This document shows positions 21,840 through 31,740 of a stretch of DNA of 64,000 bases, in pieces (the first letter of the stretch is position 1; each line of letters starts with the position of its first letter). The DNA is taken from NCBI RefSeq assembly GCF_031877795.1, contig NC_133932.1, forward strand, positions 196,001 through 260,000, written 5' to 3'. The notes beneath the pieces are model-generated. The model saw only the letters and a list, made by a program, of their open reading frames with translations. It ran no database searches and was not told the DNA's origin. The position numbers were made by a program, and so were the translations under genes. Origin of the DNA: Strix aluco. Taxonomy: Eukaryota; Chordata; Aves; Strigiformes; Strigidae.

Positions 21840-22340
21840 TCCCCACGGGCGATGCCGAGGGGTGGGGGGGGGGATGCAGCCACCCCACAGCCCTGCACCC
21901 CCAGAGCCCCACGGGCAGGTCTGGGAAGCGCTTGGGGATTGCGGCACTGCCGGGGCACGGGCACACCGGTCCTGGGGGAGCCGCGGGCAGCCCGCGGGAA
22001 ACCGCACGAACCGCCCCAAAACCGCCCCTCGCGCACCCGCAAGTCCGGCCCCGCCCGGCCCCGACCCGGAGCGGCTTCTGCCGCCGGTCCCGCCGCCCCC
22101 CCCGTCGCGGCTTTCCCCGGCAGCCGCCAGGCGACCGCCCGCGCGGCCCCGCTCCCCTTCCCTCTGCTGCTCCCCCGGCTGCACCGGCTCCTCCTCCAGC
22201 ACCGACCCGGACAGGGAGGGGCCGCTGCCCGCAGCCTCACTGCCCGCCCCGGGGGCTCCTCCAGCCCGGCCCACGCTCCCCCCCCGCGGTAACTGTAGCG
22301 ACCGGCACCGGGATGAACCGCGGCCGCGGGCAAGTGCAAA
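21840..22340 (-). promoter_or_regulatory. CpG island C (promoter-like), twin of island A
   Basis: About 500 bp, very CpG-rich. The stretch 22090-22150 is identical or nearly so to about 12885-12945 in island A, including caggcgaccgcccgcgcgg. Long open frames on both strands (200-270 codons) are GC artefacts. By analogy with island A it is the likely start of a minus-strand unit running toward 16.2 kb; this is inference. Confidence 0.5.
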
Positions 22341-22719
22341 GCGCCCGGCAGCGATTCCCCCCGGGAGGCTCACCCTGCTGTACACACCGCGGGGCTCACA
22401 CCGGGCTGCTCGGGGTTTCCGTCTCCAAAGCGGCACACGCGGAATTAAGCGACAAGTTCCAATCGCCAAGAACTGACGCTCAACACCGTCTAACGGAAGC
22501 GCTCATCAACTTCCCGAGACTTCCACCTCCAGCTCTGGTGTCCATCCTTAGCACAGGTCGAATTCTCTGTACAAACAGATCAATATGGCTCTTCCCCCCA
22601 CAGCTGTAAGGACACAAACCAGAGATATTCCTTGTGTACAACCTGGATGAACCAAGGTTTCAGCAGCATTGCAGGTGCGATTCGTTAACTGCGTCTTAAA
22701 GTGAATTTCCAAGGCCCCT

Positions 22720-25640
22720 CAGGCACCGACGCCCCAGCCCAGGAGGTGTTTCCTTTACCCTCGTGTCAGGGACCCAGGGTTCCACTCCTCCCAGTTTCAC
22801 AGCAGCGCTCGCGGTGAGCAACACTCAATGGGGTCCCTTCTGCTGTTCCTCACAGGGATCGTCCTTCCCCGTCCGTAGGCAGACCTGATCTCTGGCACAC
22901 AAGGAGTGTGCCGGGAAATCAAGGGCTACGGGTGCTCTTAAAGGGACGTATTTGTGGATGGAACCCAACACCTCACCCGGTTCATACCTTTTCCCCTACG
23001 AGATGCAAGTGTTTGGGCCTCCCTGTCAGACTGACGTTAGAAGGTTTGCCGTGCAGATTTCACACGGGCTTATCCTTCCTCTAGTTCTAGGAGTCACTCT
23101 AACCCTCAGCAGGGCAAGTGGCAAAGCTTCAACCCATTTTCCTTGGACTTCCTGGCATAATTTAGAAATTTGCCAGTTTAGTGTTTGATTCATTCTTTCT
23201 ACCTGTCCACGGGATTGGGGCCCCCAGGGGGTGTGTCAGTTCCAGCCCATCCCTACTATTTTGCTCATATTCTTGACAACCTCAGCTATAAAATGTGGAC
23301 CTCTGTCAGAGGACATGCCTAAAGGAACCCCAAACCTTGGAATAATTTCTTTTAGTAAACCCTTTGTTACCGCTTTTGCCTTGCTGGTTTGACATGGGAA
23401 AGCTTCGGGCCACCCAGAGAAGGCATCCACCAGTACCAGTAAACATCGGTACTGGTTACACCTTGGCAATTCTGAAAAATCTATTTGCCAGCACTCACCA
23501 GGAGTTACGCCTTTTCTTACCTCTCCCAGGGGGCGTCGGGCTTGTATCTTTGGATTGTTCCTGAAACAAATCTCACAGGGGTTACTCACACTTTTGGCAG
23601 GGAGCAACACTTTGACCCCGACTGCGTAACGTCTTCCTGATCCGACCGCTGCTGCTGCTCCCACGTGCATTTCTTTACAAGTTTTAGTCGTTGACTTTTT
23701 CACGTTTTCAGGAGTCACTACGCATTGCCCATGTGGGGTGATCTACCACCCCCCACCGTGCTTTTGTGTTTTAGTAACTCAGCCAATTCATTGTCTTTCT
23801 CTTTAGACCTCGGGGGTTCTACTTGCATCTCCCTTGATGGAATTAGAACACCAGGAGCACTGAGCGCCACTCGTTTTGCAGCTTCCTCTGCCCTCGGATT
23901 TCCTTGGATTACATCCACATTTCCTCTCTGATGTGCTTTACAATGTATCACGGTGACTCCTTCGGCTTCTGTACTGCTTCCAGCAAGTTTAAAATCTCTG
24001 CTCCGTGCTTTATAGGTGTGCCACTAGCAGATCAAAGTCCTCATTCTTTCCAAATTGCGCCATGGGCACGAACAACCCCAAAAGCACATTTAGAGTCTGT
24101 ATAGACACTGACTCTTTTTCCTTTGGCTAATTCCAAAGGCCTGGTTGAGGCAATTATTTCAGCCTTTTGTGCAGAGGTATTTGGAGGCAATGCTTTAGCT
24201 TCCCAGTCCTCAGTGAGTGTCACCGCAGCACAACCAGCCTTTCTTATCGCCTTCACAACGCAACTGCTTCCGTCAGTATATACAGTCCCTCAGCTGGAGT
24301 TTGGAGGGAGCATCTCTCGGGTCAGGTCTGCTGGCACACGCCTGTTCAATCACTTGTAAACAATCACGGTTAGAGTCATTTTTCCTCTCTGTCGGCATTA
24401 AAGATGCAGGATTTAGTACTGTACTTTTTTCTAAGGTGATGTCATCTTGCTCCAATAACAGGGCTTGATACTGTAACAAACGACTCGGTTCAAGCCAGTA
24501 ACGTCCTTTGTGCTCCTGTGCAGTCAGTACAGCATGAGGGACGTGCATTGTTATCTTCTGCACCACAGTTAATTTTCTGGCTTCTTGCATAACGAGCACA
24601 GCAGCTTGGGCTGCCCGCAGACAGCCCGGCCATCCTGAACTCACCTGAGCTAATTGTTTAGAGAAGTAAGTCACAGGTCTTTGCCAGTCTCCGAAAAGCC
24701 GAGTTAGAATCCCAACGCTACGTGACCCTTTTCATGAACAATGCAAAGAGTTTAGTCAGAGTGGGTAGTCCTAAAGCTGGGACTTCCATTAAAGTCTGGT
24801 TAATAGCATCAAAAATTTCCTGCGTTCCGGAGCCCATTCTAGCAGCTCCTCAGGACCCTTCGTTGCCTCATACAAGGGTTTTGCTAAGAGGCCGAAATTC
24901 GGAATCCGCATGCGACGCCATCCGGCCATTGCTAGAAATCCTCTCAGCTCGCTTTTAGATTGAGGGGGGGGCATTCTGCAAACGGCTTCTTTTCTGTCAT
25001 TGCTCAGTTTTCGTGGGAAAACCTCAAACCCAGGACAGGTTACAGTCTGTCTTGTGACTTGTACTTCCCGTCTGACTCTCGGTACCCAGCCGTTCCCAGA
25101 AAATTCAGGAGGCTGACGGTCTTTTCTTTACAAGTCTCAACAGCACCTGCCCCCAACAAGACTTCATCAACACGCTGAAGAAGGGTTGTTTGATTCTCCT
25201 TACCTGGCCCCTGCTCCAGCTTCTTAGCCGGGGTTGTTCCGAAAATGGCCAGGCTGTTTTTAAATCCTTGGGGTAACACCGTCCAGCAAAGTTGGGCTCT
25301 TTTTCCAGTCGACGGACCTTCCCATTCAAGAGCAAAAATCTGCTGACTGTTTTCTTCCAAAGGTATACGAAAGAAGACATCCTTTAAGTCTAAAACAGAA
25401 AAGTAGCCATTTGATTCTGTTATTGTTGTTAACAACGGATGTGGATTAGGAGCTACCGGGTGGATGTCCACCACCAGTGACTGATTGCTTTTAAATCTTG
25501 AGCCAGTCTATATCCTGGATCATGCAGTTTTTTCACTGGAAGGATAGGGGTATTTTCCTCAATATTTTACGATAGGCCCGAGAGAGAAACAAGGAGACAT
25601 TTTAAATGGCTGAGCTCCCGTATTTTTACCCAAAAAGCCC
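22720..25640 (-). mobile_element. Endogenous retrovirus relic, gammaretrovirus-like pol (RT, RNase H, integrase), broken
   Basis: Minus-strand pol remnant in the order reverse transcriptase (25474-25040, with VLDLKD and LPQGFK motifs), connection (24974-24789), RNase H (about 24674-23850, TDSK motif near 24080 and an HCKAH motif near 23940), and integrase (about 23718-22950, DF and SDRG catalytic-core motifs). A weaker integrase C-terminal-like stretch continues to about 22720. The RT active-site segment reads VDE where an aspartate pair is expected, so catalysis would be lost. Frames change at least five times and stops are frequent. No gag, little or no protease and no envelope were found. 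This is an old, inert copy, described only as found. Confidence 0.88.
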
Positions 25641-25930
25641 ATTCTGACCCACCACTTCATATATACTCCAGTCGTCACTGTCAAATGTACATGAATTTAC
25701 CTAATTTACCAACAATCCCCCCTTAAGAGCATGCACAACCTTAAATCAAACAATATCTCTTTTACCGAGCGTGGCAGCGTCACGTCGCGTCTCCACTCTG
25801 CTCGGGGAGAGCCCTCACGGGGTCCCCGATCAGGAGGTCGCTGCGTGCTGGCGGCCAGAGAGCGGGGTCTCCCCGCCAAGAGTCAGCAGGTCGCTCCAGG
25901 CAGGGTGTTACAGCCGGGTCACCAAAAAAC
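25641..25930 (-). other. Leader of the retroviral relic with candidate primer-binding site
   Basis: Lies between pol and the candidate LTR. On the minus strand, directly after the LTR end at 25931, comes a short T-run and TGGTGACCC, in the position and form of a tRNA primer-binding site (Arg-type priming is possible but unproven). Only about 290 bp separate it from pol, so gag has been deleted. Confidence 0.4.
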
Positions 25931-26262
25931 TGTTCTCCCAAAAGAGGATTCGTGCCCGGCGTGCAATGAACCCATCTGAACCCCCTCAGGAGAGACATAG
26001 AGTATTTATTCAGGCCTGGCTGCTTGGGGGACTTTTCCACAAACCAAGCACCCCCACAGCAGGTTTGCATGCTTCTGTTACACACAAAAATCAGAGGTTG
26101 GTGCTTTTCCAAACACGCCCATCAGATATTGATTGCGAGTGATTAACATGCATTGATAAAACGGCTTACGTAATGCTTCTGCGACTACATGTGCTCAGGG
26201 AAAGGGTCTTCACCTGGGCAGAGGGTTCAGTCTTATAACAAAGGCAGTTCCCTGTCAGGACA
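25931..26262 (-). mobile_element. Candidate LTR of the pol relic
   Basis: About 332 bp bounded by TGT...ACA (tgttctccc at 25931, caggaca ending at 26262). On the minus strand it holds a TATA-like ttataag near 26235 and an AATAAA signal near 26003-26008, in the correct order. No second LTR was found on the other side of pol, so the element is truncated or its 3' LTR was lost. Confidence 0.5.
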
Positions 26263-26329
26263 CCCAAAAGTTGTTTCATTGTCAAGTTAATTAATTGATT
26301 TGTCCGTTTGCCAGGTTGTCAAATAACTC

Positions 26330-26455
26330 ATCCTCAAAAGTGCAGACAGAAAGAGAAAAGGGAGCAGCAGGACAAGAGAGAGAAAGTGAGAGAGGAAGGA
26401 GGAGCAGGACAGACGAACAGAAAGGAGAGGTGTAGGGAAGGAAAAAAAAAAAAAA
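26330..26455. repeat. Short AG-rich block, module copy E
   Basis: An abbreviated AG-rich stretch (gagagagaaagtgagagagg) ending in an A-run at about 26443-26457. It is in the same position relative to the exon copy at 26.6 kb as the long AG blocks have in other copies. Confidence 0.5.
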
Positions 26456-26539
26456 AAACTCACAGAATGGGAAAGGGAGGGGCGGGAAGGGACTGGGACA
26501 GATAAGTGGGGTGACAGGTCCCGGGGGCCTGGGACTCAC

Positions 26540-26690
26540 CGCAGCTCTCGGTACTGCCGGGAGAACTGGACAGGTCAGACGCTGCTTTCTCCTTCCTCCC
26601 TCCTGCCCCTCCTCTTCTTCTGAACCGCCCCCCGCCCGGCTGCGCTCCGCCTGAAGGAACGCGGGCACGAACACGGCGGCGGCAGCACGC
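26540..26690 (-). pseudogene. Degenerate copy of the repeated minus-strand exon, module E
   Basis: Homologous to 11257-11404 at its 3' part: the frame reading ASDLSSSPGSTESCG aligns with SDLSNSPSSTESCG, and a GTGAGT donor follows (boundary at 26540). The 5' part is GC-rich and diverged, with no clear acceptor. It runs into the CTCF-like site and minisatellite 2. Confidence 0.45.
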
Positions 26691-26699
26691 GAGTGAGCT

Positions 26700-26745
26700 G
26701 CGGGCTGCAGTACCCGCGTGTGGCCACCGGGTGGCAGCAACGAGC
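26700..26745. promoter_or_regulatory. CTCF-like site beside minisatellite 2
   Basis: The sequence ggccaccgggtggcagcaa (26723-26739) matches the CTCF consensus core CCASYAGRKGGCRS with one mismatch. It is preceded by cgggctgcagtacccgc, the same flank as at 15.06 kb. Binding is inferred. Confidence 0.4.
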
Positions 26746-26794
26746 AGGAACGCGGCGGCGCCAGGGAGCTGTGCAGTGCGGGGGGGGCAGCGAC

Positions 26795-27592
26795 GTAGGG
26801 GGCGGGGCCAGGGGCGGACGCAACGACGGGGGAGGGGCCGGAGGGCGGGGCCAAAGCGAACGCAGCGTCGGGGCGGGGCCAGGGGGCGGGGCCTAACCAA
26901 AAACAACGTCGGGGGCGTGGCCAGGGGCGGATGCAATGTCGGGAGGCGGGGCCAAACCGGACGCAACGTCGGGGGGCGGGGCCAAAGCGGATGCAGTGTC
27001 GGGGCGGGGCCAAGGGGCGGGGCCAAAGCAGACGCAGTGTCGGGGGCGGGGCCAGGGAGGCACGCAACGTCGGGGGCGGGGCCAGGGTGGCATGCAACGT
27101 CGGGGGCGGGGCCAGGGAGGCACGCAACGTCGGGGGCGGGGCCAGGGAGGCACGCAACGTCGGGGGCGGGGCCAGGGAGGCACGCAACGTCGGGGGCGGG
27201 GCCAGGGAGGCACGCAACGTCGGGGGCGGGGCCAGGGGCGGACGCAAACGTCGGGGGCGGGGCCAGGGGTGGACGCAACATCGGGGGCGGGGCCAGGGGT
27301 GGACGCAACATCGGGGGCGGGGCCAGGGCGGCACGCAACATCGGGGGCGGGGCCAGGGCGGCACGCAACATCGGGGGGCGGGGCCAGGGGCGGACGCAAC
27401 GTCGGAGGCGGGGCCAAAGCAGACGCAGCGTCGGGGGCGGGGCCAGGGCGGCACGCAGCGTCGGGGGCGGGGCCAGGGCGGCACGCAGCGTCGGGGGCGG
27501 GGCCAGGGCGGCACGCAGCGTCGGGGGCGGGGCCAGGGCGGCACGCAGCGTCGGGGGCGGGGCCAGGGCGGCACGCAGCGTCGGGGGCGGAT
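26795..27592. repeat. GC-rich minisatellite with 30-bp unit, about 26 units, one GC-box per unit
   Basis: Unit of the form cgcaacgtcgggggcggggc followed by cagggaggca, with an exact 30-bp period over 27061-27230 and 27431-27592 and slightly variable spacing elsewhere. Two main variants occur (aacgtc and gcagcgtc cores). Each unit contains an Sp1-type ggggcgggg and a G-rich run. Because 30 is a multiple of three, long open frames arise on both strands; none is a gene. Confidence 0.92.
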
Positions 27593-27639
27593 CCCACCGG
27601 CCTCCCTGGAAACGGCACCAAACCCCTCCCTGGCGCTGC

Positions 27640-28476
27640 GCTCCGGGGCCGTGTCGTGCTACGCGCCCGTGAGCGATGCTGCTGCCTGCAGCCGAGTCCG
27701 CACCCCTGCAGCTCCCGGCAGGCGCTGGCACACCCAGCATGGCCGCCTGCAGCCAGCGCGGGCAGAGCGCCCATCCCAGCGTGCCCCAGGGAACCGACGG
27801 CGTGACCAGAGACCCCCGACACCAGCACTGCAGCTCCTGCTGGGTGGGGACAGGCAGCTTTCCCTACTGTCTGACCCTGCGGGGACACCATGGTTCACCC
27901 CTCCCAACCCCGCCAACGCCCCCCGCAGCCCCACCAGGCACAGCCCTGCCCCACGGTGCCCCCGCCACCGGCTCTGGGCAGCCCCTGCCACCGGCTCCAA
28001 CACCGAGCAGTGTCCCCCCGCCGCTTCGTGCCACCCCGCTGCCACCCCCCAGGCACCACCATCCTGCCCACGAGCTCCTTCCCCAGGAGCTCCCAGCTGA
28101 TAGCACAGCTCCACTCACCTTCTCCCTCGGTGCAGCCACAGCCCAGCAACGCTCAGCTCCTCCCTTGGCTCACATAGACCCCTGCGAGGGCTTCCCTGCT
28201 TCCAACAGCAGCACCCGCCCCTCCACCTGGAGCAACCCCTTTACAGGGAGGGGCCACTGCCATCAGCCTCATTGCCCAGACCTGGGGCCCTCCAGCTCCA
28301 GCCCACAGCTGCAGGCCATCCCCCCACCCCACAGGGCATCATCACCCCTTCCCTGGGCTCCCTCACAGCCCCTCGCCCGGGGCCAAGGAAGCACAAAAGG
28401 CAGCCAGCAGACAGCAAGTGTTTATTCAGTCACACACATAACAAGTCCCAGACTAGAGTCTGCTCCGGGGCTCAGG
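27640..28476. repeat. Segmental duplication, partner of about 8900-9735
   Basis: Collinear with 8900-9735 (see there), including the poly(A) signal at 28421-28426. The module continues directly into sequence matching 10239 onward, so this copy lacks the equivalent of 9736-10238. Confidence 0.75.
28421..28426 (-). promoter_or_regulatory. Polyadenylation signal AATAAA, end of minus-strand unit B
   Basis: TTTATT on the given strand, in a stretch conserved with 9672-9677 (cagcaagtgtttattcag). It would end minus-strand unit B. Confidence 0.45.
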
Positions 28477-28477
28477 G

Positions 28478-29090
28478 ATGGGGAGTCAGGACAGCAAACG
28501 ATGGAGGGAAAGGGCAGGGGAGGAACACAAACCACAGAGCTACATGTTACAGGGCAGAGAAGGAAGAATTAGGAAACAGGGACAGAGAGACAGTGAAAAA
28601 GAGACCTGGAGACAAAAACTCTTCTCTTTGTCTTCTCCCTCTTCTATAGCTCCAGGTGCTGGGCTGTCCTCCACTTCAGAGAATATGTAGGTGTCTCACA
28701 GCTCTTACGAGATGGGGCCTGACAGACACGGAACCTCACTCGATCACACACTACGTGCAGGAGTAGGACAGAGGAAAGGGAGAGAAACTGATAAGCAAGG
28801 AGCAGAGCAGATGGATCGAGAGAGAAATGGACTGAGAAGAGGAGCGAGAGCGATACCAAAGGTACAGAACAAGCTGGAGTGGTTGAGGAAATGAGAGAGA
28901 GAAAAACCCGCACAGATCAGGACAACTACAGGGAGAGATTAAACCATGGCTGGGCTGCAGGGTTTGAAAAAAGCCAGGGAGCACAACACGAGAAATAACG
29001 GGACACTGGGCAGGGGGACATGGCAAGGAACAACGGGACGGGCAGTGGTGTGGAGCTCTACAGGCAAAGAGTTCGGGAGAGGCTGGAGGA
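28478..29090. repeat. AG-rich module copy B with two internal deletions relative to copy A
   Basis: 28478-28620 is nearly identical to 10239-10385. The next base matches 11307 onward, so about 0.92 kb present in copy A is missing. 28700-29075 is nearly identical to 11390-11765. The junction at 28620/28621 cuts through the repeated exon. Confidence 0.75.
28621..28718 (-). pseudogene. Truncated copy of the repeated minus-strand exon, module B
   Basis: Starts at a good acceptor (gtctgtcag before 28718) with the frame APSRKSCETPTYSLKW, which matches the intact copy. It then has a stop (ctatag) and is cut at 28621 by the deletion, losing the donor and the Ser-rich end. Confidence 0.5.
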
Positions 29091-29094
29091 CGGA

Positions 29095-29660
29095 GGCGGC
29101 TTTGCGCCCCGAGCACCCGCCGACAGCGCGCACGGGGGGGGCGGCACGTCCCGAGCGTGACCGCGGGCCCGGCCGGGCGCGGGCGCGGTACCCGGCTGCA
29201 GTTCCCGGCTTTCACCACAGGGTGGGAGCACAGAACACGGCAAACAGCCGCGCCGCCCCGCCAGCCCGGCCCCGCGCTGCAGTACCGACATTCGCCCGCC
29301 GGGCGGCGCCATCGCCCCATCCCGCCCCTCGGAGCGTTGCCCGGCAGCAGAAATGCCGCCCGCAGCAGCCCCCGTCTGCCAGCCCAGCGCGGCAGCTGCT
29401 CCCCGGGCGGACAGGGCTCGCGTGCCCCGGCCCCGGCAGCGCCGGCAGCGCCGCAGCGGACACTGCAGAGAGAGTTTTCACCCCGGCGCAGCACGGCGGG
29501 TGCTGAAGGCAGGAGGGCACAGACGGAAAAGCTGCTTTGTGCCGGGGGGGGGCCGCGCTCACAGCGAACAGCACGGCCGAGCAGAGCCGGGGACAGCGGC
29601 GGAGCTGCGCAGCAGCGATGACACGCTGGGGACCCGCGGCTCTGCGGGGCTGTTTGCACC
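29095..29660 (-). promoter_or_regulatory. CpG island B (promoter-like) with CTCF-like sequence
   Basis: CpG-rich stretch 5' (minus strand) of module copy B. It contains cccggctgcagttcccggct followed by ttcaccacagggtgggagca (29211-29230), the third homologue of the CTCF-like element. The open frames on both strands are GC artefacts. Confidence 0.45.
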
Positions 29661-29765
29661 TTTCCTCACCTCTGGGCTGCCGGTTCTCTGCTCTCCTCCC
29701 CCGGCATCCACACGAGGCTCCCTGGGCAGGGCCCGTCCCTTCGAGAGGGGACACCGCACAAAGTT

Positions 29766-30440
29766 CACAGAATCACAGAATCATCTGGGTTGGAAAAGCC
29801 CTTGAAGCTCCTCCAGTCCAACCACTAACCTACCACTGACAGTTCCCAACTCCACCAGATCCCTCAGCGCTGGGTCAACCCGACTCTTCAACCCCTCCAG
29901 GGATGGGGACTCCCCCCCTGCCCTGGGCAGCCCATTCCAACGCCCAACAGCCCCTTCTGCAAAGAAATCCTTCCTAAGAGCCAGTCTGACCCTGCCCTGG
30001 CGCAGCTTGAGGCCATTCCCTCTTGTCCTGACGCTGGGTCCTTGGCTCAAGAGACTCATCCCCCCTCTCTGCACCCTCCTTTCAGGTAGCTGTAGAGGGC
30101 CATGAGGTCTCCCCTCAGCCTCCTCTTCTCCAGACTAAACCCCCCCAGTTCCCTCAGCCCCTCCCCATCAGACCTGTGCTCCAGACCCTGCACCAGCTCC
30201 GTTGCCCTTCTCTGGACACGCTCGAGTCATTCAATGGCCTTTTTGGAGTGAGGGGCCCAAAACTGAACCCACTCATCGAGGGGCGGCCTCACCAGTGCCG
30301 AGTCCAGGGGTAAGATCCCTTCCCTGTCCCTGCTGGCCACGCTAGTGCTGATACAGGCCAGGATGCCATTGGCCTTCTTGGCCACCTGGGCACACTGCTG
30401 GCTCCTGTTCAGCCGGCTGGCAATCAACCCCCCCAGCCTG
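29766..30440 (-). mobile_element. CR1 3' fragment, minus strand
   Basis: The 3' end lies at 29766 (cacagaatcacagaatca, i.e. TTCTGTGATTCTGTG on the minus strand). It extends to about 30440, into the end of the reverse-transcriptase region (equivalent of ttgattgccagccggctg). Related to the copy at 47.9-49.4 kb, with several frame breaks. Confidence 0.93.
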
Positions 30441-30770
30441 CCCTCCAGCGCGCAGCAAGCCGTGCAGCAGGGAAAGCAGAGAGGCCCGTTGGGCTGGGAG
30501 ATGTCCTCAGCAGGGACCGCAGAGCCCGGGAGGGTCCATCTGTGCTCCGGGCAGCCGCGGAGCCCCGCGCTCCTTGCCGCTCCCGCCAGCGAGCACTTTG
30601 CTGCCTGCAAGACGCGATACTCGGTGGGCTGGAGGGACTGTTCTGCCACTGGGTCAGGCGAGCAGCTCAGTGCCTTCGGCTGCCTGATTCACCTCCTTCA
30701 AACACACACTTCGACCCTCGCTTTCTTTAACTGAGACCCCTCTAGCTATCTCCTGGCCTGCCAGCCGTTG
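30441..30770. other. Spacer, no gene assigned
   Basis: Mixed GC-rich then AT-richer sequence between the CR1 and the membrane-protein-like segment. No feature recognised. Confidence 0.4.
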
Positions 30771-31103
30771 TCAGCCAGCGACACAGCTGACATACAGTGC
30801 TGGTGGAAATCTGGCGGTCATCTTGCTTTGATGGCAAAAGGCTTTTGGACCTCGAACCTGGTGCCACCCCGGCCCCGAGAAAGCGGCTGCCTGGAGCAGG
30901 AACATGCTAGCTCCCAGCAGCAAGACGACCCCGTTAATATCAGCATTCCAAAGGTGTCTGGAATTCCTGAATTCCTCAAACACAACTGTCAATAGCCCCA
31001 GGGCTGATGACAGCACCTGGTCATAGATGAGCATCACATAGTACAGCAAAAACAGAGTCTTAACCCAGCTCTCACGGACCGTGAGCAGCAGCGTGGGAAA
31101 TAC
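30771..31103 (-). pseudogene. Exon-like segment encoding a hydrophobic, membrane-type peptide
   Basis: On the minus strand an acceptor (ctttgcattag) precedes 31103, and an open frame runs to a stop at 30771. It has two clearly hydrophobic stretches (around WVKTLFLLYYVMLIYD and GVVLLLGASMFLLQAA) separated by a polar loop with FEEFRNSRHLWN. The last 35 codons look like read-through into intron or UTR; a donor-like CAG/GTTCGA occurs within them. I recognise no family. It could be a terminal exon of a multi-pass membrane gene, or a relic. Confidence 0.3.
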
Positions 31104-31164
31104 CTAATGCAAAGGAGGTGATAAAATCTTAAGGAGCCAAGAAATCCACGTTATTACCCGTTAT

Positions 31165-31740
31165 TGTTGGGGTTTGAACGCAGCCGGCAGCCACGTGGCC
31201 AGCTGTTCACTTCCCCCCTCCCCGGTGAAATAGGGGAGGGACAAGAAGAAGAAATTCGCAGGTTGAATAAATAAAAAAAAAATAATTTACTAATAGTAAC
31301 AAGAAAACAACAGCGAGTCCAAAGCGGTAAGATGCAGCGGCAGTTGCACAGCCCGCCCCGCGCGGCCGCCACCCGACCGCACCGCAAAACCCCGCCGCGC
31401 CGACCGAAAAACAAAAAACCGCGGGTAAGAGCGCAGCGCCCGCCTATAGGCTGAGCCTGAGTCACGTGACTTGAAGTGGCCCAATGATGGCCCGGGCCCG
31501 GCCCAGCGCGGGGCGCCCGCTCAGCCCACGGACCGTTAACCCCGTCCTGGCCGCAGCCGGGGCAGTTGCCGTGGGAAACTGAGTCACGGGGCGGTTCGGC
31601 GCGGGCACGGCGGCTGCGGGCAGTGCAGCACCACAGCGGGGTGTGCCCCGCTCCTGAACCACAGCGCTGGGCCCTTCGTAGGAGGAATGCTGCGGGATGA
31701 TAGCCGCGACTTCGCATACTTGCACAGATTTTAAATGACA
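31165..31740 (-). mobile_element. Probable ERVL-type avian LTR
   Basis: Begins tgttggggtttgaacgcagc and continues with a purine-rich agaagaagaaattcgcaggt, a ttgaataaat stretch and a GC-rich half. This order is familiar from abundant avian ERV LTRs read from their 3' end. The far end (TG on the minus strand) could not be fixed and no target duplication was found. Confidence 0.5.

Noticed and set aside
21657-22609. Open frames of 200-270 codons on both strands
   Set aside because: CpG-island composition. The apparent peptide shared with the island at 12.8 kb is out of frame after a one-base difference.
26291-28114. Several overlapping open frames of 250-430 codons on both strands
   Set aside because: The 30-bp repeat period is a multiple of three, so every stop-free unit keeps all its frames open. 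No gene evidence.
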